Positions 8,915 through 17,892 of a DNA stretch of 25,561 bases are shown in pieces. How positions within the stretch are numbered: position 1 is the first letter of the stretch; each line of letters opens with the position of its first letter. A program made the position numbers and the translations under genes. The stretch comes from Bacteroidales bacterium (lineage in GTDB: Bacteria; Bacteroidota; Bacteroidia; Bacteroidales; UBA932): assembly GCA_017551425.1 (NCBI GenBank), contig JAFZLQ010000052.1, positions 1-25,561 on the forward strand. The letters are read 5' to 3'. Under the pieces are notes generated by a model that was not told the DNA's origin, searched no databases, and was given only the letters and a program-made list of their open reading frames with translations.

Positions 8915-9415
8915 ATGCAAAAGTGCCTGATAGTCGCCATCGGCGACGACAATGCGATCGGCGTACGCGGCCAGCTGCCGTGGCATCTGCCGGAAGACCT
9001 CAAATACTTCAAGGCCGTCACGCGCGGCTTCCCGGTGATCATGGGCCGCACCACCTATTTCTCCCTGCCGTTCCGGCCTCTCAAGGGGCGCAAGAACATA
9101 GTCCTCAACCTGGGCGGAGACCCCATCCCGGAGGTCAGCTGCGTCTATTCGTTCGACGAGGCCTACGCCGAGGCGGAAGCCGCCGGTACGGACAAATGCT
9201 TCGTGATAGGGGGCGCCTCGGTCTATCGCGCCGCCATGCCCGACATGGACCTCCTGTACATCACCCACGTGCATACCAAGGTACCGGAGGCCGACACCTT
9301 CTTCCCGCAGATCGACCCAGGTGTCTGGGAACGCCTCAGCACGTCCGAAACCCATACGGATGCGGACAGCGGACTCACGTACGAATTCGTGGTCTATCGC
9401 AAAAGGGAGGCTTAA
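8915..9415 (+). CDS. folA: dihydrofolate reductase
   Basis: A 166-residue DHFR that reduces dihydrofolate to tetrahydrofolate with NADPH in the cytoplasm. The N-terminus MQKCLIVAIGDDNAIGVRG is the first strand and Met20-like loop. LPWHLPEDLKYFK carries the substrate-binding acidic residue D28 (D27 in E. coli). FPVIMGRTTYFSL is the NADPH-binding block, and FVIGGASVYRAAM is the conserved glycine pair segment. DLLYITHVHTKVPEADTFFP is the usual C-terminal block. It starts 3 nt after the thyA stop. Its TAA at 9413-9415 overlaps the stop of the convergent 979-residue gene, leaving no space for a terminator outside coding sequence. Confidence 0.96.
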   Translation: MQKCLIVAIGDDNAIGVRGQLPWHLPEDLKYFKAVTRGFPVIMGRTTYFSLPFRPLKGRKNIVLNLGGDPIPEVSCVYSFDEAYAEAEAAGTDKCFVIGGASVYRAAMPDMDLLYITHVHTKVPEADTFFPQIDPGVWERLSTSETHTDADSGLTYEFVVYRKREA

Positions 9416-12351
9416 AAATCGATATTGAACACCGCTCCCACGTGGTACTTGTCGAACTCCCCGGGAGCGCCTATGTTCCAGTAGGCGCTTACGCCAACGC
9501 GCGTGTCGAACGGCACCCAGGCAAGATTTCCCAGGACCGCGCAGAGATCCGCACCTACGCTTCCTATGAAGGGATTCCACGAACCCTCGCCTGCAAAGTA
9601 TGACGCGTCGGCGTGCAGGGTGCACTCGAAATTGCGCAGGTACGCCACGGGGGACATGCCGCCCCAGTCAAGCGGCAGGAAGGGGAAAGCGTAATCGAAT
9701 GTGACGCCGCCCTGGAAGGGTGACGCCGCCACCCTGGACGCCAGGACGCCGAACGACCTCATTCCGCGCGGCAGCACGTTCACGTACCTCTCGCCGAAAA
9801 CGGCCTCGCCCAGCGGCAGCTGCGCGGTGGCGGAGAGCCTGACGCCGTGCGTGTCCATCAACCCGGGAAGATATCCGTATCCGTACAGGTAGGCGTTGGA
9901 CGCGAACACGTCCATCAGCCCGATCCTGCCGCTCCATCCGGCCTCCACACCCGCTCCAAGGCGGGGATAGATGCGGGACGTGGGCGTAGCCTGCACCACG
10001 TAAGCGCGCGCCGACGCGGAAATCCTGTTCATGGGGATGGCGGCGCCGTGCATGAAGACGTTGTTGGAAACGGACGCCCTCAGCTGCGGGATAAAGCCCC
10101 TGTAAACGCCGCCGGAAGAGAAGGTCAGCGGCAGGTACATCATCACGGAAAGGTCGGCCGACACGGCGTTTGCGATGTCTTCGTAGTCCACCGAAAGCCT
10201 CCTGCGGAAGTTGGAGTAAGACTTCTCGAGGAAGAACATGGACGGAGGCGCCGTGCTCACGTCGGCGGACACCTCTATCTTGGGGTACAGTCCGGAATAG
10301 GTGAACTTGGTCTCTATGCTGTGCGTCCACGGGTCTCCCGTCTTGTCCGGCCATGCGGCATGATAGGCGACGGTACCGCTGAGCGTCTCCAGCTCGTTCT
10401 GGAAGAAGGCGGTGGCGCCAAGTCCGGCGGACGAGAAGATTGCGTCGAAGCTCATGTCCTGAACGGCGTCGGTGCTCACGTAAATCGGCGCCCACGAGTG
10501 GAAGCGGAAGATGTGGGCCCCGCGCCTGTAGGGCACCGGCTCCGGAAGCACTATGACGCTGCCCTTATCTACGGGAACCGGGGTTTCGAGGCCCGGGGCA
10601 AGCTCGTATTCGTGCCTGATGCCGAAGTCGGCCGGAACGGGGGCCGGCATCTGCACCACCGGAGTGCGCCGGATATGGCGCCCGCCCGCGTCCAGGGCGG
10701 AGAACAGCAGGGTGTCGCGGCCGGCGTTGAGAACGTAGCCGCTGCCCCCCTGGGGCGAACTGGTAAGCCTGAACGCACGGCCGCCGGACAGGCGGTAAAG
10801 CTCGTCCACGCCCGTGAGGTCCGAGGTGAAATACAGGTCTCCTCCGTGCTCCTTGAGGTCCTTTATGACCGCATAGCCGCAACGGTACACCGGCGCAAAA
10901 CCGGCGGTGACGTCATAAACGACGTATCCCTCTTCCGACAGGCCGGCGGCGAGGATGCCGCTGCCCACCCATGCAGATTCAGTAAGCTGCACCCCGTCAG
11001 GGGCGATGAAGCGCCGCTGCACGGAGCCGTCCGAAGCATCCACGACCACCAGCACGGAGCCGCCTGTCACAGGATATTCGGTGACGGCGAGCGACTTGCC
11101 GTCGGGCGAGACGGAAGGGTTGTACCAGCGGGTGCGCGCACTCAAGCGCCTGTGCCTGCCGTCCGCCGCGGCGTACCATATTTCGGAATACGACTGCAGC
11201 TCCCAGCGGTGGTCGGAGACTATTTCGCTCCAATAGATGCGGCCAAGGGGCTCCGAAGCCCGGAGACGGCTGGTGCTGTAGGCAAAGGAGGAAAGTCGGG
11301 TGACGCTGCCGTCGGGCTCGACACGCACCAGCTCCGGGGCGATGGTCATGCCTGAACGCACCGCGTACAGCTTTCCGTCCAGCATGCAGGCCGATTTGTA
11401 CTCGGTGAAGCGGCGGTGAGGCCGGGTGAGGCTGTCCGACGGCATGAATGGCGCCCGGGCCAGCTCGTCGCGCATCCAGCGCTGGCGCAAGGTGTCTGTA
11501 ATCTCTGCAAACGCCGGTTTGAACTTCTTGCCGGTGGTCTCCTGCACGGTCTTCCGGTAGTTGAAAAGGGGCCAGGGCCAGCCCTTCTTGCGGAAGATTC
11601 GCTCGTAGTAGCGGGCGGTGAAGTCCTGCACGCCGAAGACGTCGCGCATGCCGGCGGCGCGAATGTAACCCACCTTATAATAATCGGGTGTGTACTTTTT
11701 GATGGAGCCGTAGCGCCACTGCCAGAAGTTGCGGGTGTCGCCCTCGCGGAAGGCCGCCCTGTAGTATTCCAGGAACGACGCGTAACGCCCGCGGCCTACG
11801 TCGGTGAGCTCTGTCTCCGCCGCCACCGCATCGCCCTCGTAAAACGACGACCCGCCGTAAACCGAAGAGACGGCCCCGGCAAACAGCTCGCCCACGATGA
11901 AGGCATAAGGCCGATACGGCTTTGCGTTTACGAACTGCATCTGCGCCACGTGCCGGGACTCGTGGGTGACGAGGTGAACCGGCCATGGAGTGGCCTCGGG
12001 GGCCGAAAATGTGGGCGTCGTATACAGTTCCATGCGGCGCGGCGTCCACGCCACCATGCCGTTGGCGTCGGCCGTCCGGGCATGGAGGATCACCGGAAGG
12101 GGCTTGCGGTATTCCTGGTTGGGATAATAGCCCGCAGTGGCGCCGACGGGGATCTTTACGCGTTCCAGATAATCGGCATATACCCGGGCGAGGGAATCAA
12201 GCCCTTCGGGATACAGGACCCTGTAGTCCGGCGTGCTTATCTGCCACCAGCGGACGGATACCGGCTCGCTGCCCTGGCTGTAGAACTGGGCGGCGGCAGG
12301 CAGGCCCGCGGAAAGAAGCGCGAGCGACAGGACCAGGGCCTTGATGCGCAT
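9412..12351 (-). CDS. secreted peptidase-like / beta-propeller / outer-membrane barrel protein, 979 aa
   Basis: A signal peptide (MRIKALVLSLALLSAGLPAA, cleavage near residue 21) starts this large protein. Residues 35-270 resemble a gluzincin-type peptidase (peptidase MA group): the zinc motif HESRH is H130-E131-x-x-H134, and E172 in FYEGDAVAAET is placed to be the third ligand. Residues about 310-600 contain repeats such as NPSVSPDGKSLAV and DLYFTSDLTGVDELYRL that look like TolB/PD40 propeller blades. The last 330 or so residues alternate in beta-strand fashion with aromatic-rich strands and end YHVGAVFNIDF with a terminal Phe, as in outer-membrane barrels. It probably sits in the outer membrane. 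Whether the peptidase faces the periplasm or the exterior, and its substrate, cannot be told. It follows galK by 13 nt. I know of no named function. Confidence 0.75.
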   Translation of the reverse strand: MRIKALVLSLALLSAGLPAAAQFYSQGSEPVSVRWWQISTPDYRVLYPEGLDSLARVYADYLERVKIPVGATAGYYPNQEYRKPLPVILHARTADANGMVAWTPRRMELYTTPTFSAPEATPWPVHLVTHESRHVAQMQFVNAKPYRPYAFIVGELFAGAVSSVYGGSSFYEGDAVAAETELTDVGRGRYASFLEYYRAAFREGDTRNFWQWRYGSIKKYTPDYYKVGYIRAAGMRDVFGVQDFTARYYERIFRKKGWPWPLFNYRKTVQETTGKKFKPAFAEITDTLRQRWMRDELARAPFMPSDSLTRPHRRFTEYKSACMLDGKLYAVRSGMTIAPELVRVEPDGSVTRLSSFAYSTSRLRASEPLGRIYWSEIVSDHRWELQSYSEIWYAAADGRHRRLSARTRWYNPSVSPDGKSLAVTEYPVTGGSVLVVVDASDGSVQRRFIAPDGVQLTESAWVGSGILAAGLSEEGYVVYDVTAGFAPVYRCGYAVIKDLKEHGGDLYFTSDLTGVDELYRLSGGRAFRLTSSPQGGSGYVLNAGRDTLLFSALDAGGRHIRRTPVVQMPAPVPADFGIRHEYELAPGLETPVPVDKGSVIVLPEPVPYRRGAHIFRFHSWAPIYVSTDAVQDMSFDAIFSSAGLGATAFFQNELETLSGTVAYHAAWPDKTGDPWTHSIETKFTYSGLYPKIEVSADVSTAPPSMFFLEKSYSNFRRRLSVDYEDIANAVSADLSVMMYLPLTFSSGGVYRGFIPQLRASVSNNVFMHGAAIPMNRISASARAYVVQATPTSRIYPRLGAGVEAGWSGRIGLMDVFASNAYLYGYGYLPGLMDTHGVRLSATAQLPLGEAVFGERYVNVLPRGMRSFGVLASRVAASPFQGGVTFDYAFPFLPLDWGGMSPVAYLRNFECTLHADASYFAGEGSWNPFIGSVGADLCAVLGNLAWVPFDTRVGVSAYWNIGAPGEFDKYHVGAVFNIDF

Positions 12352-12364
12352 TGGTTTATGAGGG

Positions 12365-13510
<1,146 letters not shown>

Positions 13511-13525
13511 TGGTTATCTGTGTTG

Positions 13526-14626
13526 TTATACATTGAACAGGAAATGCATGATGTCGCCGTCCTGGACTACGTAGTCCTTGCCCTCGACGCCCATCTTGCC
13601 GGCGGCGCGCACGGCGGCCTCGGTCTTGTACTGCACGAAGTCTTCGTACTTTATTACCTCGGCGCGTATGAAGCCCTTTTCGAAGTCTGTGTGGATGACT
13701 CCGGCGGCCTTGGGAGCCTTGTCTCCGGCGTGTATGGTCCAGGCGCGGCACTCGTCGGCGCCGGCGGTGAAGAAGGTGCGAAGGCCCAGCAGGGCGTAGG
13801 CTCCCTGGATGAGGCGCACGACGCCCGACTCCTCGAGGCCCATCTCCTCCAGGAACATACGGCGGTCTTCATAATCCTCCATTTCCGCAATCTCCGACTC
13901 GGTGCGGGCGGATATTATGAGGATGCCGGCGTCCTCGTCCTTTACGGCCTCCCTGACGGCGTCAACATAGGCGTTGCCGCCTGCTGCCGAGGCGTCATCT
14001 ACGTTGCAGACATAGAGGACGGGCTTGTTGGTGAGAAGGAAGAGGTCGTGGGCGAGCTGCTCTTCCTCTTCGTTGAGAAGGGCGACGCTGCGGCAGGAAC
14101 GGCCCTCGCGCAGGGCGTCGCGGTAACGGGTCAGGAGGGCGGACAGCTTCTTTGCCTCCTTGTCTCCGGCGGCTGCCGCCTTGACGCACTTGGCCAGGCG
14201 GGCCTCCACGGTCTCGAGGTCCTTTATCTGGAGCTCCAGGTCAACCACTTCCTTGTCCCGCACGGGGTCCACGCTGCCGTCCACATGCACCACGTTGCCG
14301 TCGTCGAAGCAACGGAGGACGTGGAGTATGGCGTCGCACTCGCGGATGTTTGCAAGGAACTGATTACCAAGGCCTTCTCCGCGGCTGGCGCCCTTCACGA
14401 GACCAGCTATGTCCACTATGTCCACCGTTGCGGGGATGGTGCGCTGGGGGTGGCAGATGTCCGTAAGGACCTCAAGACGTTTGTCCGGTACGTTGGTGGA
14501 GCCGAGGTTGGGCTCGATTGTGCAGAAGGGGAAATTGGCGCTCTGGGCCTTGCCGCTGCTCACGCAGTTGAAAAGCGTGGATTTTCCCACGTTCGGCAGG
14601 CCGACTATTCCGCATTTGAGAGACAT
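13526..14626 (-). CDS. ychF: redox-regulated ATPase YchF (Obg-family P-loop NTPase)
   Basis: A 366-residue YchF/OLA1-family protein, about the length of E. coli YchF (363). It has the P-loop GLPNVGKST (9-17), switch region TIPATVDIVDIAGLVKGAS, a coiled-coil segment around residues 120-190, and a C-terminal TGS domain from FFTAG to the terminal GDIMHFLFNV. Family members hydrolyse ATP rather than GTP, bind ribosomes and affect oxidative-stress responses. The nucleotide-specificity motif, usually NxxE, reads NVDDAS here near residue 208, a conservative Glu-to-Asp change if the alignment is right. It is the first gene of the ychF-galK-979 aa run and has a promoter candidate upstream. An out-of-frame ATG with a short reading frame overlaps its start. 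Confidence 0.97.
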   Translation of the reverse strand: MSLKCGIVGLPNVGKSTLFNCVSSGKAQSANFPFCTIEPNLGSTNVPDKRLEVLTDICHPQRTIPATVDIVDIAGLVKGASRGEGLGNQFLANIRECDAILHVLRCFDDGNVVHVDGSVDPVRDKEVVDLELQIKDLETVEARLAKCVKAAAAGDKEAKKLSALLTRYRDALREGRSCRSVALLNEEEEQLAHDLFLLTNKPVLYVCNVDDASAAGGNAYVDAVREAVKDEDAGILIISARTESEIAEMEDYEDRRMFLEEMGLEESGVVRLIQGAYALLGLRTFFTAGADECRAWTIHAGDKAPKAAGVIHTDFEKGFIRAEVIKYEDFVQYKTEAAVRAAGKMGVEGKDYVVQDGDIMHFLFNV

Positions 14627-14634
14627 GTTCGCAT
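14605..14634 (-). other. possible 9-codon upstream ORF overlapping the ychF start
   Basis: On the minus strand an ATG at 14634-14632 opens a frame encoding MRTCLSNAE and stopping at TAG (14607-14605), inside ychF and out of frame with it. Its start context TTAACCAATG is nearly the same as the context of the galK start. Translation would compete with ychF initiation 8 nt downstream. This is a reading of the sequence only and may have no function. Confidence 0.25.
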
Positions 14635-14644
14635 TGGTTAATTC

Positions 14645-14674
14645 TTACAAATATAAGAAATTTTATTACTTTTG
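14645..14674 (+). promoter_or_regulatory. promoter candidate for the endonuclease/exonuclease/phosphatase gene
   Basis: TACTTTTG (14667-14674) is a perfect TAnnTTTG -7 element, 17 nt before the ATG at 14692. A TTA (14645-14647) lies 19 bases upstream, in place of the preferred TTG. GCGGCC follows the -7 element directly, as it also does at the ppiD promoter. Confidence 0.5.
14648..14655 (-). promoter_or_regulatory. -7 element for ychF-galK
   Basis: On the minus strand TATATTTG is a perfect TAnnTTTG match, 21 nt upstream of the ychF ATG. The nearest TTG is 23 bases further upstream, slightly too far for the usual spacing. The 12-mer TTATATTTGTAA around it is identical to the one upstream of the lipoprotein gene at 7071-7082. 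Confidence 0.45.
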
Positions 14675-14691
14675 CGGCCAAGGACAAGACT

Positions 14692-15618
14692 ATGAAACTA
14701 CTTCTTTTACTGTCGCTTCTTCTGCGGCCTGCCATCCAGGACAGCCTCCTGGTCGTAAGCTGGAACGTCGAGAACTTCCTCGACTACCGTACAGACTCCA
14801 CCGGGCGCCATACTTCCGGGCGCTTCTACTCCAAGTGCAACGCCATAGCCAAGACGCTGCTCCTCATCGCCGAACGCAACGGCCGGCTGCCGGACGCAGT
14901 GGCGCTGATGGAAGTGGGCGACCGCTTCGTGCTGGAAAGGCTTATCGGCTCCACGCCCCTGCGGAAGCTGGACTACGCCATAGTCCATTACGATTCGCCC
15001 GACCGGCGCGGCATAGACTGCGCGCTGCTGTACAGGCGCAGCCGCCTCAGGCTGAGGAACTCCTTCGCGGCCCACCTGTATGACGCCGACGGCGCCGTTA
15101 TGCCCACCAGGGACATCCTGGCGGCAGAATTCGACAGCCTTGCCATCCTCGTCAACCATCACCCTTCCAAGGTAGGCGCAGACTCGGAGCGGCGCCGAGG
15201 GATAGCGATGCGGCGGATGACCGAGCTGATGGACAGCCTTTGGCGCAGGTCCGATTTTTATGCCGACACCTGCGCCGCAAATCGCCAGCATACACACTAC
15301 AATGGCGCCGGTCCCCATACTTTTTTCGGACCTGCGCCAAGCGGCTATCCCGTCCTGGCCGTCGGAGATTATAACGACGACGTCTGGCACGACGGCTCCC
15401 CCGGCACCATCAAATACAACGGCTCCTGGGAGAAGATAGACGGCCACTTCGCCCGCGGCCTGACCGTACGGGAGACGGTCTTCGCAGACCCGTCCCTCTC
15501 CGAACCCGACCGCACCTGGGGCGGCGTCAAACCCCGCCGGGCTTTCTCCGGCCCCCGCTGGCTCGGCGGCGTCTCCGACCATTATCCCATCGTGCTGATA
15601 ATCACCCCCTTACGTTAG
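14692..15618 (+). CDS. secreted endonuclease/exonuclease/phosphatase family protein
   Basis: A 308-residue protein with a short hydrophobic N-terminus (MKLLLLLSLLLRPAIQDS) that looks like a minimal signal peptide. The mature part has the ordered motifs of the metal-dependent EEP fold (DNase I, sphingomyelinase and phosphatase superfamily). These are VVSWNVENF with N25, ALMEVGD with metal ligand E74, RRGIDCALLYRR, VNHHPSK, GDYNDD (D226, N228) and the catalytic SDHYP (D296, H297). It should cleave a phosphodiester, in nucleic acid or another substrate, outside the cytoplasm. Bacteroidota genomes often carry such proteins and the substrate is usually unknown. It is a single-gene unit, divergent from ychF and convergent with ppiD, and a perfect hairpin begins 2 nt after its TAG. 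Confidence 0.85.
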   Translation: MKLLLLLSLLLRPAIQDSLLVVSWNVENFLDYRTDSTGRHTSGRFYSKCNAIAKTLLLIAERNGRLPDAVALMEVGDRFVLERLIGSTPLRKLDYAIVHYDSPDRRGIDCALLYRRSRLRLRNSFAAHLYDADGAVMPTRDILAAEFDSLAILVNHHPSKVGADSERRRGIAMRRMTELMDSLWRRSDFYADTCAANRQHTHYNGAGPHTFFGPAPSGYPVLAVGDYNDDVWHDGSPGTIKYNGSWEKIDGHFARGLTVRETVFADPSLSEPDRTWGGVKPRRAFSGPRWLGGVSDHYPIVLIITPLR

Positions 15619-15619
15619 C

Positions 15620-15644
15620 ACCTCTGGGAGTTTTTCCCAGAGGT
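15620..15644. repeat. perfect 10-bp inverted repeat between convergent genes
   Basis: ACCTCTGGGA and TCCCAGAGGT are perfectly complementary around a 5-nt loop, starting 2 nt after the stop of the EEP gene. There is no T run on either side, so it is not a textbook intrinsic terminator. It may protect the 3' end of the plus-strand transcript or act as a weak terminator. Confidence 0.6.
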
Positions 15645-15673
15645 CGCAAGCTAAAGGGCTGATACTCAGGAAC

Positions 15674-15704
15674 AAAAAACGCCGGGGCCATTACGGCTCC
15701 GGCG
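15674..15704 (-). terminator. intrinsic terminator after ppiD
   Basis: Read on the minus strand, CGCCGGAGCC, the loop GTAAT and GGCCCCGGCG form a 10-bp G+C-rich stem with one G-T wobble, followed directly by six T. It lies 22 nt after the ppiD stop and should end the minus-strand envelope cluster. Confidence 0.85.
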
Positions 15705-15726
15705 CTCGATGTATCAAAACCGACTG

Positions 15727-17817
15727 CTAGAAGAATCTGGCGCGGTTGTCTTTGACCTCCGCCTTTTCCTGCATGGCGGCGTTTATCATCTGGGTGGTGT
15801 AACGCACCTTCTGCGACTCGTAGTTGCGGGCGTCCTCCTCGGTATAGAAGGAACCGGTCTGGCGGTTGGACACCTTGAATACATAGACGCATGCCTGGCC
15901 GGCCACGGGGCCGCAGATTTCTCCCTCGGGAGCGGCTGCGACGGCACCGATAAGTGCGGGCTCGAGAGAAGGACCGGACTGGGAGAAGAATGCCACATCG
16001 TCCCTGCTGTTGGAAGCGACTCCGAGTGCGGAAGCAATCTCGTCGAGGGTGGTAAGGCCCTCGATCTTGGCGGCCACGTTCTCGCAGGTCTTCTTCTGGA
16101 GCTGCTGGGTCTTGAGGATGTCGTTGATGGAGGAAGCGACCTCGTTGACGGGCTTGTAACCCTCCTCGCGGATGTCCTTGAGGGCAACTACGAAGAAGAA
16201 GTTGTTGTTGACGGTGATGATGTTGGAAGCCGCACCCTTCTTGTTGTCGTAAACCCAACGGGTGATTTCCTTGGCCTGGCTCACGGAACCGTAGTTTGCG
16301 GTGGCCTCGGTCACGTTGTTCATGGTGTGGGAATAGACGCCGGTGGAGTCGATGGCCTTCTTGTAGCCCTCGTAGGTGCCGCCTGCGATGGTTGCAAAGC
16401 GGTTGGCCTTGGAGTAGAAGTCGTTGAAGGTCTCCTTGCTGGCAAGGGCTGTCTTCTCAAGGATGGCGACCTGCTTCTTTGCGACGGGCTTGGTGCGCTT
16501 GGTCACCACGACCACATGGCTGCCATACTGGGTGTTGAGGACGAAAGGCTTGCCTACCTCAGCGGTGACGCAGCTCTCGAATCCGGGGATGGTGTAGGTC
16601 TGGGTGAACCAGCCGAGGTTGCCGAGCTCGCCGTCTGCAGCGGAGCTCTGGTCAACGGAATAAAGGGCGACGAGGCTGGAGAAGTTGCCGCCCTTGGCGA
16701 CCACCTTCTGGAGGCTGTCCGCCTTCTGGCGTGCGTCTGCGCCTTGGAGAAGGATGTGCTTTACATACACGGAATCGGGGACCATTGCGGAACCGGTGAC
16801 CTTCACGCTGCGGAAAACGTTGCCGTCGCGATAGACGGGGGAAACGCCCTGTCCGCCGCCGAAAACGAAGTTGTCAACGTCGTCGGAAACGGTCTTGAGC
16901 TCGCCCTGCTTGTACCAGCGGTCGGAAAGGGACTGCTCGGAGTTGCGGAGAAGGAAGGCCTTCATGTTGGTGGTGGAGGCGAACTCGGGAAGGAGAGCCT
17001 CTATATCCTCGCTGGTGGCGGCGATGTCTTCATTTGAAGGGACGACCTCGTAAACCACGTACTCGATGTCGCGGCCTGCAGCCTGCTTGTAGTTCTCCTT
17101 GTGGGCCTTGTAGTACTTCTGGATGTCCTTGGAAGTTACGTTGACGGTGGTGTCCTTGTAGTCGAAGGGGATGAGGAGGTACTCGACGGAGGCGGTGGTG
17201 TTGGCCTCTGCCACTGCGTTATCAAGCAGGACGCCGGGGAGATAGTCCGCGGAGGTGAAGAGTGCGCTGTACTTGTCGTAGTACTTCTGGGTAAGGACGG
17301 CGTTCTGGAGATAGTTCCAGAAGGTCTTGAGGCTTCCGGTGTTGTCCGAGCCGACGGACTGCACGAAGTCGCGGAGGACGTCGGGGGAATAAGCCCCGGT
17401 CTCGTCCGCGAATGCGGGATTGCCGGAAAGGACGGGAGAAATATTGCTGCCGGTGGTGAGGTCTATCATCTCGTCCTCGCCTACGCGGATACCTGCAGCC
17501 TTGGCATTCTCCACGAACATGTACCTGTCCACGAAATCCTGCCATGCGGCGTTGCGGATCTGCTGCTGGCTCTGCTCGTTCTGTACGTTGGTGCCGGTTG
17601 CTACCTGATGAATGGTGGTGAATCTGTCGACATTCTCCAGGAAGTCCTGATAGGAGACTCTCTTGCCGGCGATGCTGCCGACGTCGTACTTGGACGAAAG
17701 GTTGTGGAGAGCGCTCTCGAGGGTGCTGGGGTCGATGATGAATGAAAGGAGGGCCAGGGCGATGATAATGGATATCGCAAGGCCGAATTTTACGCGAATT
17801 TTCTGAAGAACCGCCAT
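15727..17817 (-). CDS. ppiD: membrane-anchored peptidylprolyl isomerase, PpiD/SurA type
   Basis: A 696-residue protein with a short cytoplasmic tail (MAVLQKIRVK), one membrane segment at about residues 11-28 (LAISIIIALALLSFII) and a large periplasmic part. The SurA_N-like chaperone region follows. A parvulin domain lies near residues 345-442: YVKHILLQG, GNFSSLVALYSVDQSSA, GELGNLGWF and GSHVVVVTKR. It should assist folding of secreted and outer-membrane proteins at the inner-membrane surface. The frame is open back to a TTG at 17892, but that TTG is the -33 element of a good promoter, and ATG 17817 gives the expected PpiD N-terminus. It follows lptC by 52 nt and ends at a strong terminator. 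It is longer than E. coli PpiD (623), which is common in Bacteroidota. Confidence 0.92.
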   Translation of the reverse strand: MAVLQKIRVKFGLAISIIIALALLSFIIDPSTLESALHNLSSKYDVGSIAGKRVSYQDFLENVDRFTTIHQVATGTNVQNEQSQQQIRNAAWQDFVDRYMFVENAKAAGIRVGEDEMIDLTTGSNISPVLSGNPAFADETGAYSPDVLRDFVQSVGSDNTGSLKTFWNYLQNAVLTQKYYDKYSALFTSADYLPGVLLDNAVAEANTTASVEYLLIPFDYKDTTVNVTSKDIQKYYKAHKENYKQAAGRDIEYVVYEVVPSNEDIAATSEDIEALLPEFASTTNMKAFLLRNSEQSLSDRWYKQGELKTVSDDVDNFVFGGGQGVSPVYRDGNVFRSVKVTGSAMVPDSVYVKHILLQGADARQKADSLQKVVAKGGNFSSLVALYSVDQSSAADGELGNLGWFTQTYTIPGFESCVTAEVGKPFVLNTQYGSHVVVVTKRTKPVAKKQVAILEKTALASKETFNDFYSKANRFATIAGGTYEGYKKAIDSTGVYSHTMNNVTEATANYGSVSQAKEITRWVYDNKKGAASNIITVNNNFFFVVALKDIREEGYKPVNEVASSINDILKTQQLQKKTCENVAAKIEGLTTLDEIASALGVASNSRDDVAFFSQSGPSLEPALIGAVAAAPEGEICGPVAGQACVYVFKVSNRQTGSFYTEEDARNYESQKVRYTTQMINAAMQEKAEVKDNRARFF

Positions 17818-17861
17818 TGTGTTTTTATCTTTTAATTTTTTCTTTCTAAGGTAATGGGCCG

Positions 17862-17892
17862 CGAAGTTACTAATTTTTTGGAAAAGCACCAA
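17862..17892 (-). promoter_or_regulatory. promoter for ppiD inside the end of lptC
   Basis: On the minus strand TTG (17890-17892), a 20-base spacer and TAACTTCG (17862-17869) fit the Bacteroidota -33/-7 pattern with one mismatch (C for T). The -33 element and spacer overlap the last codons and stop of lptC. A leader of roughly 35-40 nt to the ATG at 17817 would result. Confidence 0.6.

Noticed and set aside
7982..9625. A 547-codon minus-strand frame antisense to thyA and folA
   Set aside because: Both plus-strand genes have complete active-site motifs; the antisense translation has none.
15709..17037. A 442-codon open frame antisense to ppiD
   Set aside because: Gly/Val/Leu-rich shadow translation that runs through the terminator and the ppiD stop.
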